Positions 1-7,310 of a stretch of 16,038 bases of DNA are shown here, piece by piece. The stretch is from positions 1 to 16,038 of the forward strand of contig JAISAA010000235.1 of the NCBI GenBank assembly GCA_031266955.1, in the 5' to 3' direction. Made by a program: the position numbers and the translations under genes. Every line of letters begins with the position of its first letter. Position 1 is the first letter of the stretch. The DNA comes from Oscillospiraceae bacterium (GTDB lineage: Bacteria; Bacillota; Clostridia; Oscillospirales; Oscillospiraceae). The notes under the pieces are model-generated. The model was not told where the DNA came from. It ran no database searches and saw only the letters and a list, made by a program, of their open reading frames with translations.

Positions 1-99
1 CAGGCTTGTCAATCAAAGAAACGACAAATTTTGCGCAGCTTGTCCTATATCATACAAAAGCTGTATTTGGCAGTAGAAAACACGCACCGGAGAAATTTT

Positions 100-780
100 A
101 TGAGAAAATTTGCCGCCGCTGCGGCGCTTGCCGCCCTGTGCGTCGCCGCCGCGCGTGGGCCGTCCGTCTCCGCCGGCGCCGGAGACGCCGGTGAAAATGA
201 AAACAGGATAGCCGAATTTTTGAGCGGCGATATACGTCTTGAGGAAATAAGCGGCGTTTCGGGTGTGGTCGTGGGGCCGGATTGCCGCCTTACCGTGGAC
301 GGGGACGTTGACGCGGGGGCGTCGTTCGTCTCGCGCGGCGGAGAAATACGCATAGGCGGGAGCCTTTACGCCGGGGCGGTGTGGCTCGACAGCTCCGAGG
401 GCGAGCTGCGCGCGAGGCTCGGCTCCGTGGTCGCGGGGTATTACACGCAAAGCGGCGGGGATGTAAAAGTGACGGGCAGCATAGTCGCGCGCGCCGGCGA
501 CGACTATGACGGGCTGGGGCTCGTAAATATAAACTGCGGATACTCAGGGCACAATAAATCGAGCCTTTACGCCGAGGGCGGCGTTTTTGCCCGCGGCGGA
601 GATATAGTCGTCGGAGACACGCTTTCTATGGACGAGGCGGAATGGGTATCCTTCGCGTCCACGCGCGGAATATCCGTCGGCGGGTATGGGGACACGCCGG
701 CGGTGAGCGGAGCGCCGGATGTCCGCGCGGAGCAGGGGCTGTCGGCCTCCGACGGGGGAGAAGTCGTCGAAAACGGCTGA
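100..780 (+). CDS. Secreted repeat-rich hypothetical protein (beta-solenoid-like)
   Basis: Predicted 226-aa exported protein of unknown function. The ATG at 100 is chosen because GGAG (89-92) lies 7 bases upstream and the protein then opens with a signal peptide: MRKF, a run of Ala/Leu/Val, and a likely Ala-X-Ala cleavage near residue 25 (SVSAGAG). An in-frame extension back to 31 would put a non-signal-like segment in front. The mature part contains repeated short strands of the form GG-[DE]-[IV]-x-[IV]-x-G (GGEIRIGGS, GGDVKVTGS, GGDIVVGDT), the spacing expected of a beta-solenoid or bactofilin-like (polymer-forming) fold. No catalytic motif or anchor is visible, and the end is polar. I cannot name a family. 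Any promoter lies near the window edge and is not convincing. Confidence 0.72.
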   Translation: MRKFAAAAALAALCVAAARGPSVSAGAGDAGENENRIAEFLSGDIRLEEISGVSGVVVGPDCRLTVDGDVDAGASFVSRGGEIRIGGSLYAGAVWLDSSEGELRARLGSVVAGYYTQSGGDVKVTGSIVARAGDDYDGLGLVNINCGYSGHNKSSLYAEGGVFARGGDIVVGDTLSMDEAEWVSFASTRGISVGGYGDTPAVSGAPDVRAEQGLSASDGGEVVENG

Positions 781-848
781 CGGCGCTGCTTTACGCGCCC
801 CGGATTTATGAATTTTGATTAAGAAAAAGACCGGTAAAGTTTTTCCGC

Positions 849-877
849 TTGAAAAGCGCGTACAGGCGGTGTATAAT
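849..877 (+). promoter_or_regulatory. SigA-type promoter for the SLH surface-protein gene
   Basis: TTGAAA (849-854) and a perfect TATAAT (872-877) are separated by exactly 17 bases, giving a start near 884 and a leader of about 84 bases before the ATG at 968. Within the leader, TTCCGC (889-894) and GCGGAA (904-909) form a small hairpin with a 9-base loop, extendable by a G-U and a G-C pair. The stretch 781-967 holds no gene. Confidence 0.75.
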
Positions 878-967
878 GACCGCAGCGGTTCCGCAAGCTT
901 ACGGCGGAATCGGAATTACACAAAATCACACATAAATTGTACGTAAAATTGAAGGGAGTACACTGCT

Positions 968-3900
968 ATGAGGCTTATGAAACTAAAGAAACTCATTTCG
1001 GCTGCGCTTATTTTTGCCCTCGCGGTTTCCGCGCTGCCTGCGGCGGCGTTCGCCGCAACGGCGCCGAGCGGATGGGCTGCGTCCGAAATAACGGGCGCGA
1101 GCACCTCGGGACTTTTGACTGACAACGCCGCAAAGGATTTCCATCACAGTATGACGCGCGACGAATTTTGCGAAATAGTCGTGCGCCTCGCGGAAAAAAC
1201 TCTTGGGCGCGAATTGGCGGTGCCTGCGCGCACGCCGTTTTCCGACGCGCGCAGCGAGCACGTGCTGAAGGCGTACCAGTACGGCCTCGTTGACGGCGTC
1301 GGCAACGGGCGCTTTGACCCCGACGCGAAGATAACGCGCGAGCAGATCGCCACACTGATGGTGCGCGCTCTCAACAGGTTACAGCAGGATGTCGGAAGAA
1401 CGCTGCTCTCGCCCCCCGTGAGCGAGCTCACGTTCAAGGACGCGTCGAAAATAGGGGAGTACGCGCGCGAGTCAATGCGCTACGCCGTGGCAAACGGCAT
1501 ATTCAAGGGCGACGATTACAACAACGTCAACCCGCTCACCGATGTAAACGCCGAGCAATGTGTCATCGTCGCCGCGCGCAGCTTTGACGCGTCGCAGGAG
1601 AAGATAAACGCCGGGCTTTCGGCGGCTCAGCTCATCGACAAGGCCGCGAGCAATATAAATATAGGTTACGCGCTCGGCGACCTGCCGACGGCGGTGTCGC
1701 GCGACGTCGCGCTGCCGACCTCCGGCGCGGGCGGCGTCAAAATCACATGGTCGTCGAGCAATTCGAGCGTTATAGATTCAAGCGGCAGAGTTTCCCCGCG
1801 CTCGGGCGGGTCGGCGACGCTCACGGCTACGCTGACGCACGGCGGTCTCTCGCGCGTGCGCACATTCACGCTGACGACGACGACGCTGACGGGCGACAGC
1901 CTTGTAGTTGAAAACGCGAAGGCGGCGTTAGAGCTCGGATTTTACAACACGGGCGATTCCGCGGCGTATGTCACGGGGAATATATTCCTGCCGAGCTCTG
2001 TACTCGGACTGCCCGTAAGCTGGTATTCCGACGTACCAAGCGTCGTCTCCACTACGGGAGAGGTGACGCTCCCGAACGATTCGCGCGAGGTATCCGTAAA
2101 CGTACAGGCGACGTTCCAGTCCGGGAACGCGTCGGGGACTAAGCTTTTCGCGCTGAAGGTGCGCAACTCCGCGTACTCCTCGACCTCCGTGTCGCTCCAC
2201 AACGTCAGCCTCGGGATGACGGCGTCTCAGGTGACGAGCGCGCTCGGCTCGTACAGAACGACGCTCACGTTAGCGACGGGCGAGACCTGGCAGCTTTATT
2301 ACTCGTCGGCGACGTCGTACAACAACTTCATCGCCGTCGCGTTCCAGTCAAACAAGGTCGTCGGCGTGTACACAATGGTGCAGGGCTGGGAGAATTATCT
2401 GCGCGACGCGAAGACCTCTAAAGTTGTCACGGTTTCAGAGGTGAACGGGATCGAAAACACGTCTCTGACGGCGTACACGGACGCGCGTAGCGGCCTCGGT
2501 ACCTACGCGGGATTTTTAGCGGACACCTCCACGGGAATTGACAAAGTGCGCACGCTGCTGACGACTGGCGCGGAGACGTTCACGCTTGCGCTCGTCAACG
2601 CGTTCCGCGCGAGAAACAGCAGATCGGTGCTCGTTTCGGACACCGTACTCGCGACGTCGGCGCGCCTGCACAGCTCCGATATGGGCCAGTACAGCTATTT
2701 CAGCCCGACGGGACGCACCGGCAACACGACGTATCAGACCCGTGCGAATTCCGCCGCGACGTCGGCGGGCGCGACGTCCCCGACCGTCGAGGGCGGCTTT
2801 ATCGGCTACAACACCATCAACCCGTTCAATTATCTCGACAACGCCGTGAACGCAACGGCTGACCGCGCGCTTATCATCTCGTCCACGGCGACGTCCGTCG
2901 GCGCGGGCTTCGCGGGTGGCTACAGCGGGACTTACAGAGACTTGTTGACGGTTGTGTTCGGCCGGGGCTCTCTCGTGACCGGCGCGACGCTTACGGTCAA
3001 CAACACGACGCAGACAAGCGTCAGCGTGGGGCTAAACAGCACGCAGAACGTAACGCTGACGTTCCAGCCGGCGAACGCGACTGAGAGCATAACCGTCGAA
3101 TCCTCGAACACGAACGTGTTCTCGGTGGCGCAATACGGCTCCGCGACGTCCAACACGCGGACGTATACTCTGACCGGCAGAGCGCTTTCCTCAAGCTACG
3201 GCACAGCGTATTTATACGTATACGGCGCGGACAGACGCGAAATCGCGAGATTCACCGTGACGGTAGGAACTACATATGCTACAAGCCTGACAGTTCCCAC
3301 CGCAGTGCTCGTCGAAACGGGCAGGCAATATCAGATGACGTCTACGATCACACCGGCAAACGCGACTCCTGCCACGTGGACGCTATCTACGCCGTATACA
3401 AGCTCGACGCCTACAGGCACGTATCAGTCGAGTGTGTCGAGCATCAATTCTAACGGATACCTGACCGCGACAAGCACACCGGGAAAAGCGACCGTGAGGG
3501 CGACCGCGCAATCAAGCGCATCGGCCAATATAACAAGAGACTCGACGGTATATGTCGTTTCGGTGGGCGGACTGTCAAATGTTTCGCTTGCAATTGGCGG
3601 GAGTGGGCAGATGCCCTCGCAGTCGCTCACACCGGTGCTGCCTACTATTTTAGGAATAGCATACAAGTACGCTTATACGTCAAGTAACCCAGCAGCCGCA
3701 ACAGTAAATTCTAATGGACTGATAACAGCCGTAGCAGCCGGTACGACGCAAATTACAGTGACTATAACCGCCACATCCGGGTCTATTACAGGATCAATCG
3801 TGAAAACCATCACAGTTACAGTCACGGGACAGCAAACATATCCGGATAGTATAACGCTCTCATTCGAGGACAACCCCAACCTTAACTCTATAAGTGTCGG

Positions 3901-4456
3901 TGAGACGAGAAAGATTATAGTAACGAAATTTCCGCCAACGGCAAAAGAAAATGGTATTACAACAGCGGCGGACTGGAATGTCAGTGTGGATTCAAATAGT
4001 CGTGGAAGCGTACAAATTATACCGGATGCAAGTGGAGGCAGTGCGACTGTGACGGGGCTAAGCGCTGGAAATGTCACCATTACAGTCCGATATGCATCCT
4101 CAACTGGGTCCAAAACAGCTACGTTTCCCGTCAGCGTTGGCTTGGCTGTTCCGACGACAATCAATATAACATCGAATAAAAACACATATACAGGTGGAGA
4201 GAGTGTTACGCTAACAGCGAGCGCAATACCGCCGTACATCAATGATTTACTTACGGGAACTGAATTCATTTGGTACAGCAATAACACGTCAATCCCAGGA
4301 GCTCAAGGCGGTAAAACATATACGTTTACATTACCGTCTGCAACAACAGTTGAACAAACGATATTGATTACGGTCAGTATCTTAGCTGTTGACGGAAAAT
4401 ATTCAAATGGATCTGGCACTTGTGAAATTAAGATTCCAGCGTTGAATCCCGGCTAA
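968..4456 (+). CDS. SLH-domain surface protein with bacterial Ig-like repeats and a CAP (SCP/PR1-like) domain
   Basis: Large exported cell-surface protein of 1162 aa. AAGGGAG (952-958) precedes the ATG by 9 bases. The signal peptide is residues 1-29 (cleavage AFA/A). Three S-layer-homology repeats follow at about 35-80, 88-135 and 153-206 (e.g. DGVGNGRFDPDAKITREQIA), which in this family bind secondary wall polymer. Two Ig-like segments with WSSSNSSVI-type strands follow at about 228-305 and 315-400. Then come a CAP-associated segment (about 409-530, SLGMTASQV) and a CAP domain (about 535-665; VNAFRARN, then LHSSDM with the family-typical His). Further BIg2-like repeats run to the C-terminus. 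CAP domains of this kind occur in many secreted Firmicute proteins and their role is mostly unknown. From roughly codon 865 the DNA becomes clearly AT-richer, suggesting that the tail repeats have a different history. It may co-transcribe with the gene 17 bases downstream. Confidence 0.9.
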   Translation: MRLMKLKKLISAALIFALAVSALPAAAFAATAPSGWAASEITGASTSGLLTDNAAKDFHHSMTRDEFCEIVVRLAEKTLGRELAVPARTPFSDARSEHVLKAYQYGLVDGVGNGRFDPDAKITREQIATLMVRALNRLQQDVGRTLLSPPVSELTFKDASKIGEYARESMRYAVANGIFKGDDYNNVNPLTDVNAEQCVIVAARSFDASQEKINAGLSAAQLIDKAASNINIGYALGDLPTAVSRDVALPTSGAGGVKITWSSSNSSVIDSSGRVSPRSGGSATLTATLTHGGLSRVRTFTLTTTTLTGDSLVVENAKAALELGFYNTGDSAAYVTGNIFLPSSVLGLPVSWYSDVPSVVSTTGEVTLPNDSREVSVNVQATFQSGNASGTKLFALKVRNSAYSSTSVSLHNVSLGMTASQVTSALGSYRTTLTLATGETWQLYYSSATSYNNFIAVAFQSNKVVGVYTMVQGWENYLRDAKTSKVVTVSEVNGIENTSLTAYTDARSGLGTYAGFLADTSTGIDKVRTLLTTGAETFTLALVNAFRARNSRSVLVSDTVLATSARLHSSDMGQYSYFSPTGRTGNTTYQTRANSAATSAGATSPTVEGGFIGYNTINPFNYLDNAVNATADRALIISSTATSVGAGFAGGYSGTYRDLLTVVFGRGSLVTGATLTVNNTTQTSVSVGLNSTQNVTLTFQPANATESITVESSNTNVFSVAQYGSATSNTRTYTLTGRALSSSYGTAYLYVYGADRREIARFTVTVGTTYATSLTVPTAVLVETGRQYQMTSTITPANATPATWTLSTPYTSSTPTGTYQSSVSSINSNGYLTATSTPGKATVRATAQSSASANITRDSTVYVVSVGGLSNVSLAIGGSGQMPSQSLTPVLPTILGIAYKYAYTSSNPAAATVNSNGLITAVAAGTTQITVTITATSGSITGSIVKTITVTVTGQQTYPDSITLSFEDNPNLNSISVGETRKIIVTKFPPTAKENGITTAADWNVSVDSNSRGSVQIIPDASGGSATVTGLSAGNVTITVRYASSTGSKTATFPVSVGLAVPTTINITSNKNTYTGGESVTLTASAIPPYINDLLTGTEFIWYSNNTSIPGAQGGKTYTFTLPSATTVEQTILITVSILAVDGKYSNGSGTCEIKIPALNPG

Positions 4457-4473
4457 AGTCTCAGGAGAAAACG

Positions 4474-5286
4474 ATGGGAAAAATATTCACCGTTGACGTT
4501 TCAAAGTGCAACGGCTGTTATAACTGCCAGCTTGCCTGCAAGGATGAGCACGCGGAAAACGACTGGCGCCCTTACGCCGCGCCGCAGCCCGAAACGGGCC
4601 ACTTCTGGCTGAAGCTCACCGAAAATGTCGGAGGCACGGCGCCGAAGGTGAAGATACACTACAAGGCGGAGCTTTGCTGTCACTGCGACTCGCCGGCGTG
4701 CGCCTCCGTCTGCAAGCTCGGCGCGTTTTACCGGCGCGACGACGGGCTTTTGATACTCGACCCCGAAAAATGCGCCGGCTGCGGCGCCTGCGCCAAGGCG
4801 TGTCCCTACGGCGCGATATATTACAATGAGAAGCTTAAGATATGCCAGAAATGCACGGGCTGCGCCCACCTCCTCGACAACGGCTTCGCGCTGCCGCGCT
4901 GCGTCGAGGCGTGCCCGACGGAGGCGCTCGGCTTCGGCGAGGAGAACGAGCTGCGCGACTTTACGGTCGGCGCCGAGGTGCGCCTGCCGGAAACCGGCTG
5001 CCGCCCGCGCGTATACTACCGCAATATCCCCGGACGCTTCATCGCCGGGACGGTGTACGATCCCGTCGAAAAAGAAGTGATAATCGGAGCCGCAGTCCGC
5101 GCCACAAACGGCGGCAAAACGCGCCGCGTGACGACCGACGAATACGGCGACTTCTGGTTCACAGACCTCCCCGCGGGTAAATACGACGTCGTCATCGAGG
5201 CGAGCGGCTTTGAGTTTATGACGCTGGACGCCGTGGACGCGACGAGCGACGTCAATCTCGGAGATTTGCCGCTTGAAAGAGCGTGA
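4474..5286 (+). CDS. Four-cluster ferredoxin subunit with C-terminal Cna_B/carboxypeptidase-regulatory domain (DmsB/transhydroxylase beta-like)
   Basis: Electron-transfer subunit of the kind that partners molybdopterin oxidoreductases of the DMSO reductase superfamily. AGGAG (4463-4467) sits 6 bases before the ATG. Cys motifs are visible at residues 12-15-18-22, 68-71-76-80, 100-103-106-110 and 124/127/130-143-147, matching the DmsB/NrfC-type arrangement for up to four [4Fe-4S] clusters. From about residue 188 a beta-sandwich repeat begins (GTVYDP, then TTDEYGDFWFTDLPAGKYDV), the Cna_B/carboxypeptidase-regulatory signature. A Fe-S part plus Cna_B tail at about 270 aa is the architecture of the small subunit of pyrogallol-phloroglucinol transhydroxylase. 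The specific substrate cannot be told. There is no signal peptide, so it is probably cytoplasmic. Oddly, no catalytic subunit is adjacent: upstream is a surface protein and downstream a radical SAM gene overlapping by 4 bases. Confidence 0.88.
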   Translation: MGKIFTVDVSKCNGCYNCQLACKDEHAENDWRPYAAPQPETGHFWLKLTENVGGTAPKVKIHYKAELCCHCDSPACASVCKLGAFYRRDDGLLILDPEKCAGCGACAKACPYGAIYYNEKLKICQKCTGCAHLLDNGFALPRCVEACPTEALGFGEENELRDFTVGAEVRLPETGCRPRVYYRNIPGRFIAGTVYDPVEKEVIIGAAVRATNGGKTRRVTTDEYGDFWFTDLPAGKYDVVIEASGFEFMTLDAVDATSDVNLGDLPLERA

Positions 5287-6164
5287 AATGCGACATCTGC
5301 CCGCGCCGCTGCGGGGTGAGCCGAGACCTCGGCGAGCTCGGCTTCTGCCGCGCCGGGGAGGACGCCGTCATAGCCCGCGCCGCGCTCCACCATTGGGAGG
5401 AGCCGTGTATATCCGGCAAAAACGGCTCCGGCGCTGTGTTTTTCAGCGGCTGCTCCCTGCGCTGCGCGTACTGCCAAAACGCCGAAATAAGTCTGAATTT
5501 CCGCGGAAAACGCGTATCGTCAGATCGGCTGCGCGAGATATATTCAAAACTCGTCTCAAACGGCGCGGCAAACATCAACCTTGTCACGCCGACGCATTTT
5601 ACGTGCGCTATTCTGCGGTCGTTGGAAACTCCGCCGCCGGTGCCGGTGATCTGGAATTCGAGCGGGTATGAGAGCGCTGCGACGCTGAAAACGCTTGAAA
5701 AGAAAATACAAATCTATATGCCGGATATGAAATACGCGCTCGCCGATCCCGCCGCGCGATATTCGTCAGCGCCGGATTATCCGGAAACGGCGAAGGCCGC
5801 GATACTCGAAATGTTCCGCCAGACGGGGCCGTTCGTGCTCGGCGGGGACGGTCTGCTGAAAAGCGGGGTCTTGATAAGGCATCTGATACTCCCCGGAAAC
5901 CTTGACAACACCCGCGCGGTCATAGACTGGGTGTCCGGGACGTTTTCGCCGGGGGACGTTATGTTCTCCCTGATGAGCCAGTATACTCCGCGCGGGGAGC
6001 TTGACGCGTTCCCGGAGCTGCGGGCGCCGATAACGGCGCAGGAATACGCCGCCGCCATCGATTGTCTTATGGCGTCCGAAATCGCCGACGGCTTTTATCA
6101 AGACCCGCCGGGAGCCGGAGATGAAGCGTCATATATCCCGGAATGGGATTTTGCCGGCGTGTAG
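5283..6164 (+). CDS. PflX-like radical SAM protein (pyruvate formate-lyase activase homolog)
   Basis: A 293-aa radical SAM protein resembling the COG1313/PflX group of glycyl-radical-activase homologs. The SAM-cluster motif C-x3-C-x2-C is at residues 57-61-64 (FSGCSLRCAYCQN). The N-terminus has extra cysteines at 3, 6, 10 and 22 (CDICPRRCG, then GFCRAG), typical of this group and possibly another metal site. The start is the GTG inside the GTGA overlap with the stop of the previous gene; no good Shine-Dalgarno is seen, so translational coupling is likely. In this family the substrate is largely unknown. Coupling to a polyferredoxin suggests the neighbour supplies electrons to reduce its cluster, or that both serve maturation of an unseen partner; that is inference. 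No glycyl radical enzyme is in the window. Confidence 0.88.
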   Translation: MKCDICPRRCGVSRDLGELGFCRAGEDAVIARAALHHWEEPCISGKNGSGAVFFSGCSLRCAYCQNAEISLNFRGKRVSSDRLREIYSKLVSNGAANINLVTPTHFTCAILRSLETPPPVPVIWNSSGYESAATLKTLEKKIQIYMPDMKYALADPAARYSSAPDYPETAKAAILEMFRQTGPFVLGGDGLLKSGVLIRHLILPGNLDNTRAVIDWVSGTFSPGDVMFSLMSQYTPRGELDAFPELRAPITAQEYAAAIDCLMASEIADGFYQDPPGAGDEASYIPEWDFAGV

Positions 6165-6181
6165 CGGCGCCGTTTGTTTTT
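6155..6181 (+). terminator. Possible intrinsic terminator after the radical SAM gene
   Basis: CGGCG (6155-6159) pairs with CGCCG (6168-6172) across an 8-base loop and is followed by TTTGTTTTTG. The stem overlaps the stop codon and is only 5 bp long, so it is a weak but well-placed candidate between convergent genes. Confidence 0.4.
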
Positions 6182-6188
6182 GCGGGGC

Positions 6189-7019
6189 TCAGAGGGGCTC
6201 CGACGACTGCTCGGAGATGCGGAGCTTGCGGTTTTTGAGCTCGTTTTTCTCGCCGAACAGGAGATTGCCGAAGAATTGATCGAGGAACTCCCGCGTCGCG
6301 GTAACGCCGTTTTTGTGGTCGTTATAATTCGCCCGGACAAGCGCGTTGCGAAAGAACAGCGAGTTTTTTTCAAACGTATCGTTGGTGATATCATATCCGA
6401 ACGCGCGGAGGTATTTTATCGTGAACACGGCTATCGCGCGGGTGTTCCCCTCACGAAACGCGTGTATCTGCCACAGGCCCGATATGAATTTCGCGATGTG
6501 CCCGACCTCGGCGCGGGCGTCCGACCCGCTGTGCTCAAACGCGTTTTCCCTGTCGAAGTCATAGTCAAGCGAGGCGCGCACCGCGCGAAAATCGTCGTAA
6601 ACGACCGATTTGCCGTCGAGTACCCATTCCCGCTTTGAGAGATTGCAATCGCGTATCTTCCCCGCGTGTTCAAACACGCCGTCGAACAGCAGACGATGGA
6701 TCGAGAGCAATTCAGTCGGCGCGAGCTTGAACGTATTTCCCGCGAGAGCTTGCGCGATATGAAGCGAAACCTTATCAGCCTCCTCGCCGTGCTTTTCGGC
6801 GTCTGTCGCGGCGGGCTTTTGCTCGTAGTATTCGGCGATAAGCCGCTCCGCTTCATTAAGAGAAATTTGCCCCGCAATGTTGGCGTTCGCCGTGTCGATT
6901 AGATATCCGGACGGCGTCAGTCCGTCCACTTGCTGCAAGCCGATAGCGGTTTTCCAGTAATAGCTCCGCGCCTTATAGTCCGGCTCGGTCTGCTCGACGT
7001 AGCCCGTATCTCCGTACAT
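6189..7019 (-). CDS. Fic family protein (probable protein AMPylase) with VbhA-like N-terminal helices
   Basis: A 276-aa Fic-domain protein; enzymes of this family transfer AMP (or other nucleotide moieties) to hydroxyl side chains of target proteins. The catalytic loop is HAFREGNTR at residues 186-194, matching the family HxFx[D/E]GNxR with the essential His kept and Thr in place of the usual second Gly. A flap-like strand (DGKSVVYDDF, about 135-144) lies upstream as expected. Residues about 22-66 (VDGLTPS, then helices ending IAEYYEQK) resemble the VbhA-type antitoxin region fused to many Fic proteins, but the inhibitory [ST]xxxE[GN] motif is not clearly present. CCTCCC (7030-7035, read as GGGAGG) lies 10 bases before the ATG. 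Transcription is probably from the promoter at 7089-7116. It diverges from an XRE regulator. Confidence 0.87.
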   Translation of the reverse strand: MYGDTGYVEQTEPDYKARSYYWKTAIGLQQVDGLTPSGYLIDTANANIAGQISLNEAERLIAEYYEQKPAATDAEKHGEEADKVSLHIAQALAGNTFKLAPTELLSIHRLLFDGVFEHAGKIRDCNLSKREWVLDGKSVVYDDFRAVRASLDYDFDRENAFEHSGSDARAEVGHIAKFISGLWQIHAFREGNTRAIAVFTIKYLRAFGYDITNDTFEKNSLFFRNALVRANYNDHKNGVTATREFLDQFFGNLLFGEKNELKNRKLRISEQSSEPL

Positions 7020-7088
7020 TTTTCAATCGCCTCCCGGTTCCGTTAAGCCTTCCGCTTCTGCGGCTTTTCTGCGGCTTTTACAAGGAAC

Positions 7089-7116
7089 AGTATAGCAAAT
7101 TTCTGTGACAATGCAA
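7089..7116 (-). promoter_or_regulatory. Promoter for the Fic gene
   Basis: Read on the minus strand, TTGCAT (7116-7111) and TATACT (7094-7089) are spaced by 16 bases. The start would fall near 7082, leaving a leader of about 63 bases before the ATG at 7019. The nearest palindromic operator candidate (7156-7168) lies about 40 bases upstream of the -35 box. Confidence 0.6.
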
Positions 7117-7155
7117 CACAATTTTGAAAATCGCGCTTTCGGACGGGCATATCTC

Positions 7156-7239
7156 CAACCACTGATTGTGCTGCATAAAATCTAACAACCTTTGGTTGAA
7201 TAACACAATATCGCCTCCATTGCGCCCAACCGAGGGTTG
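7156..7239. promoter_or_regulatory. Three CAACC-N3-GRTTG palindromes, probable operators
   Basis: Inverted repeats occur at 7156-7168 (CAACC-ACT-GATTG, one mismatch), 7186-7198 (CAACC-TTT-GGTTG, perfect arms) and 7227-7239 (CAACC-GAG-GGTTG, perfect arms). Their centres are 30 and 41 bases apart, close to three and four helical turns. The third fills the spacer of the rightward promoter. The most economical reading is autoregulation by the adjacent XRE protein, with possible effect on the Fic gene; binding is inferred. Confidence 0.65.
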
Positions 7240-7248
7240 TGGTAATAT
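7220..7248 (+). promoter_or_regulatory. Promoter for the XRE regulator gene, with operator in the spacer
   Basis: TTGCGC (7220-7225), a 17-base spacer, and TAATAT (7243-7248) preceded by TGG, an extended -10. The start would be near 7255, about 55 bases before the ATG. The palindrome at 7227-7239 lies entirely in the spacer, so a bound protein would block polymerase. Confidence 0.6.
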
Positions 7249-7310
7249 ACGTGTACAAGCTGCTTGTGATAAAAATTCCGCAATAAATTATTATTGAAAG
7301 GACTTGCACT

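Noticed and set aside
6..28. Inverted repeat TTGTC-N-GACAA near the left edge
   Set aside because: Five-base arms in AT-rich sequence with no promoter context; expected by chance.
31..99. Upstream in-frame extension of the first gene
   Set aside because: The start at 100 has GGAG at proper spacing and opens a normal signal peptide; the extension does not.
820..846. AAAAAG...GTTTTT around 822-844 as a terminator after the first gene
   Set aside because: No stable stem forms between the A-run and T-run; only a few A-T pairs.
3673..4287. A 204-residue open frame on the minus strand inside the SLH gene
   Set aside because: It is the antisense of the Thr/Val/Ser-rich Ig-like tail, has no ribosome site, and its Val/Pro/Ile composition is what the complement of that repeat region must give.
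6174..6638. A 154-residue plus-strand frame over the 3' part of the Fic gene
   Set aside because: Antisense shadow of the HxFxxGN-containing Fic domain.
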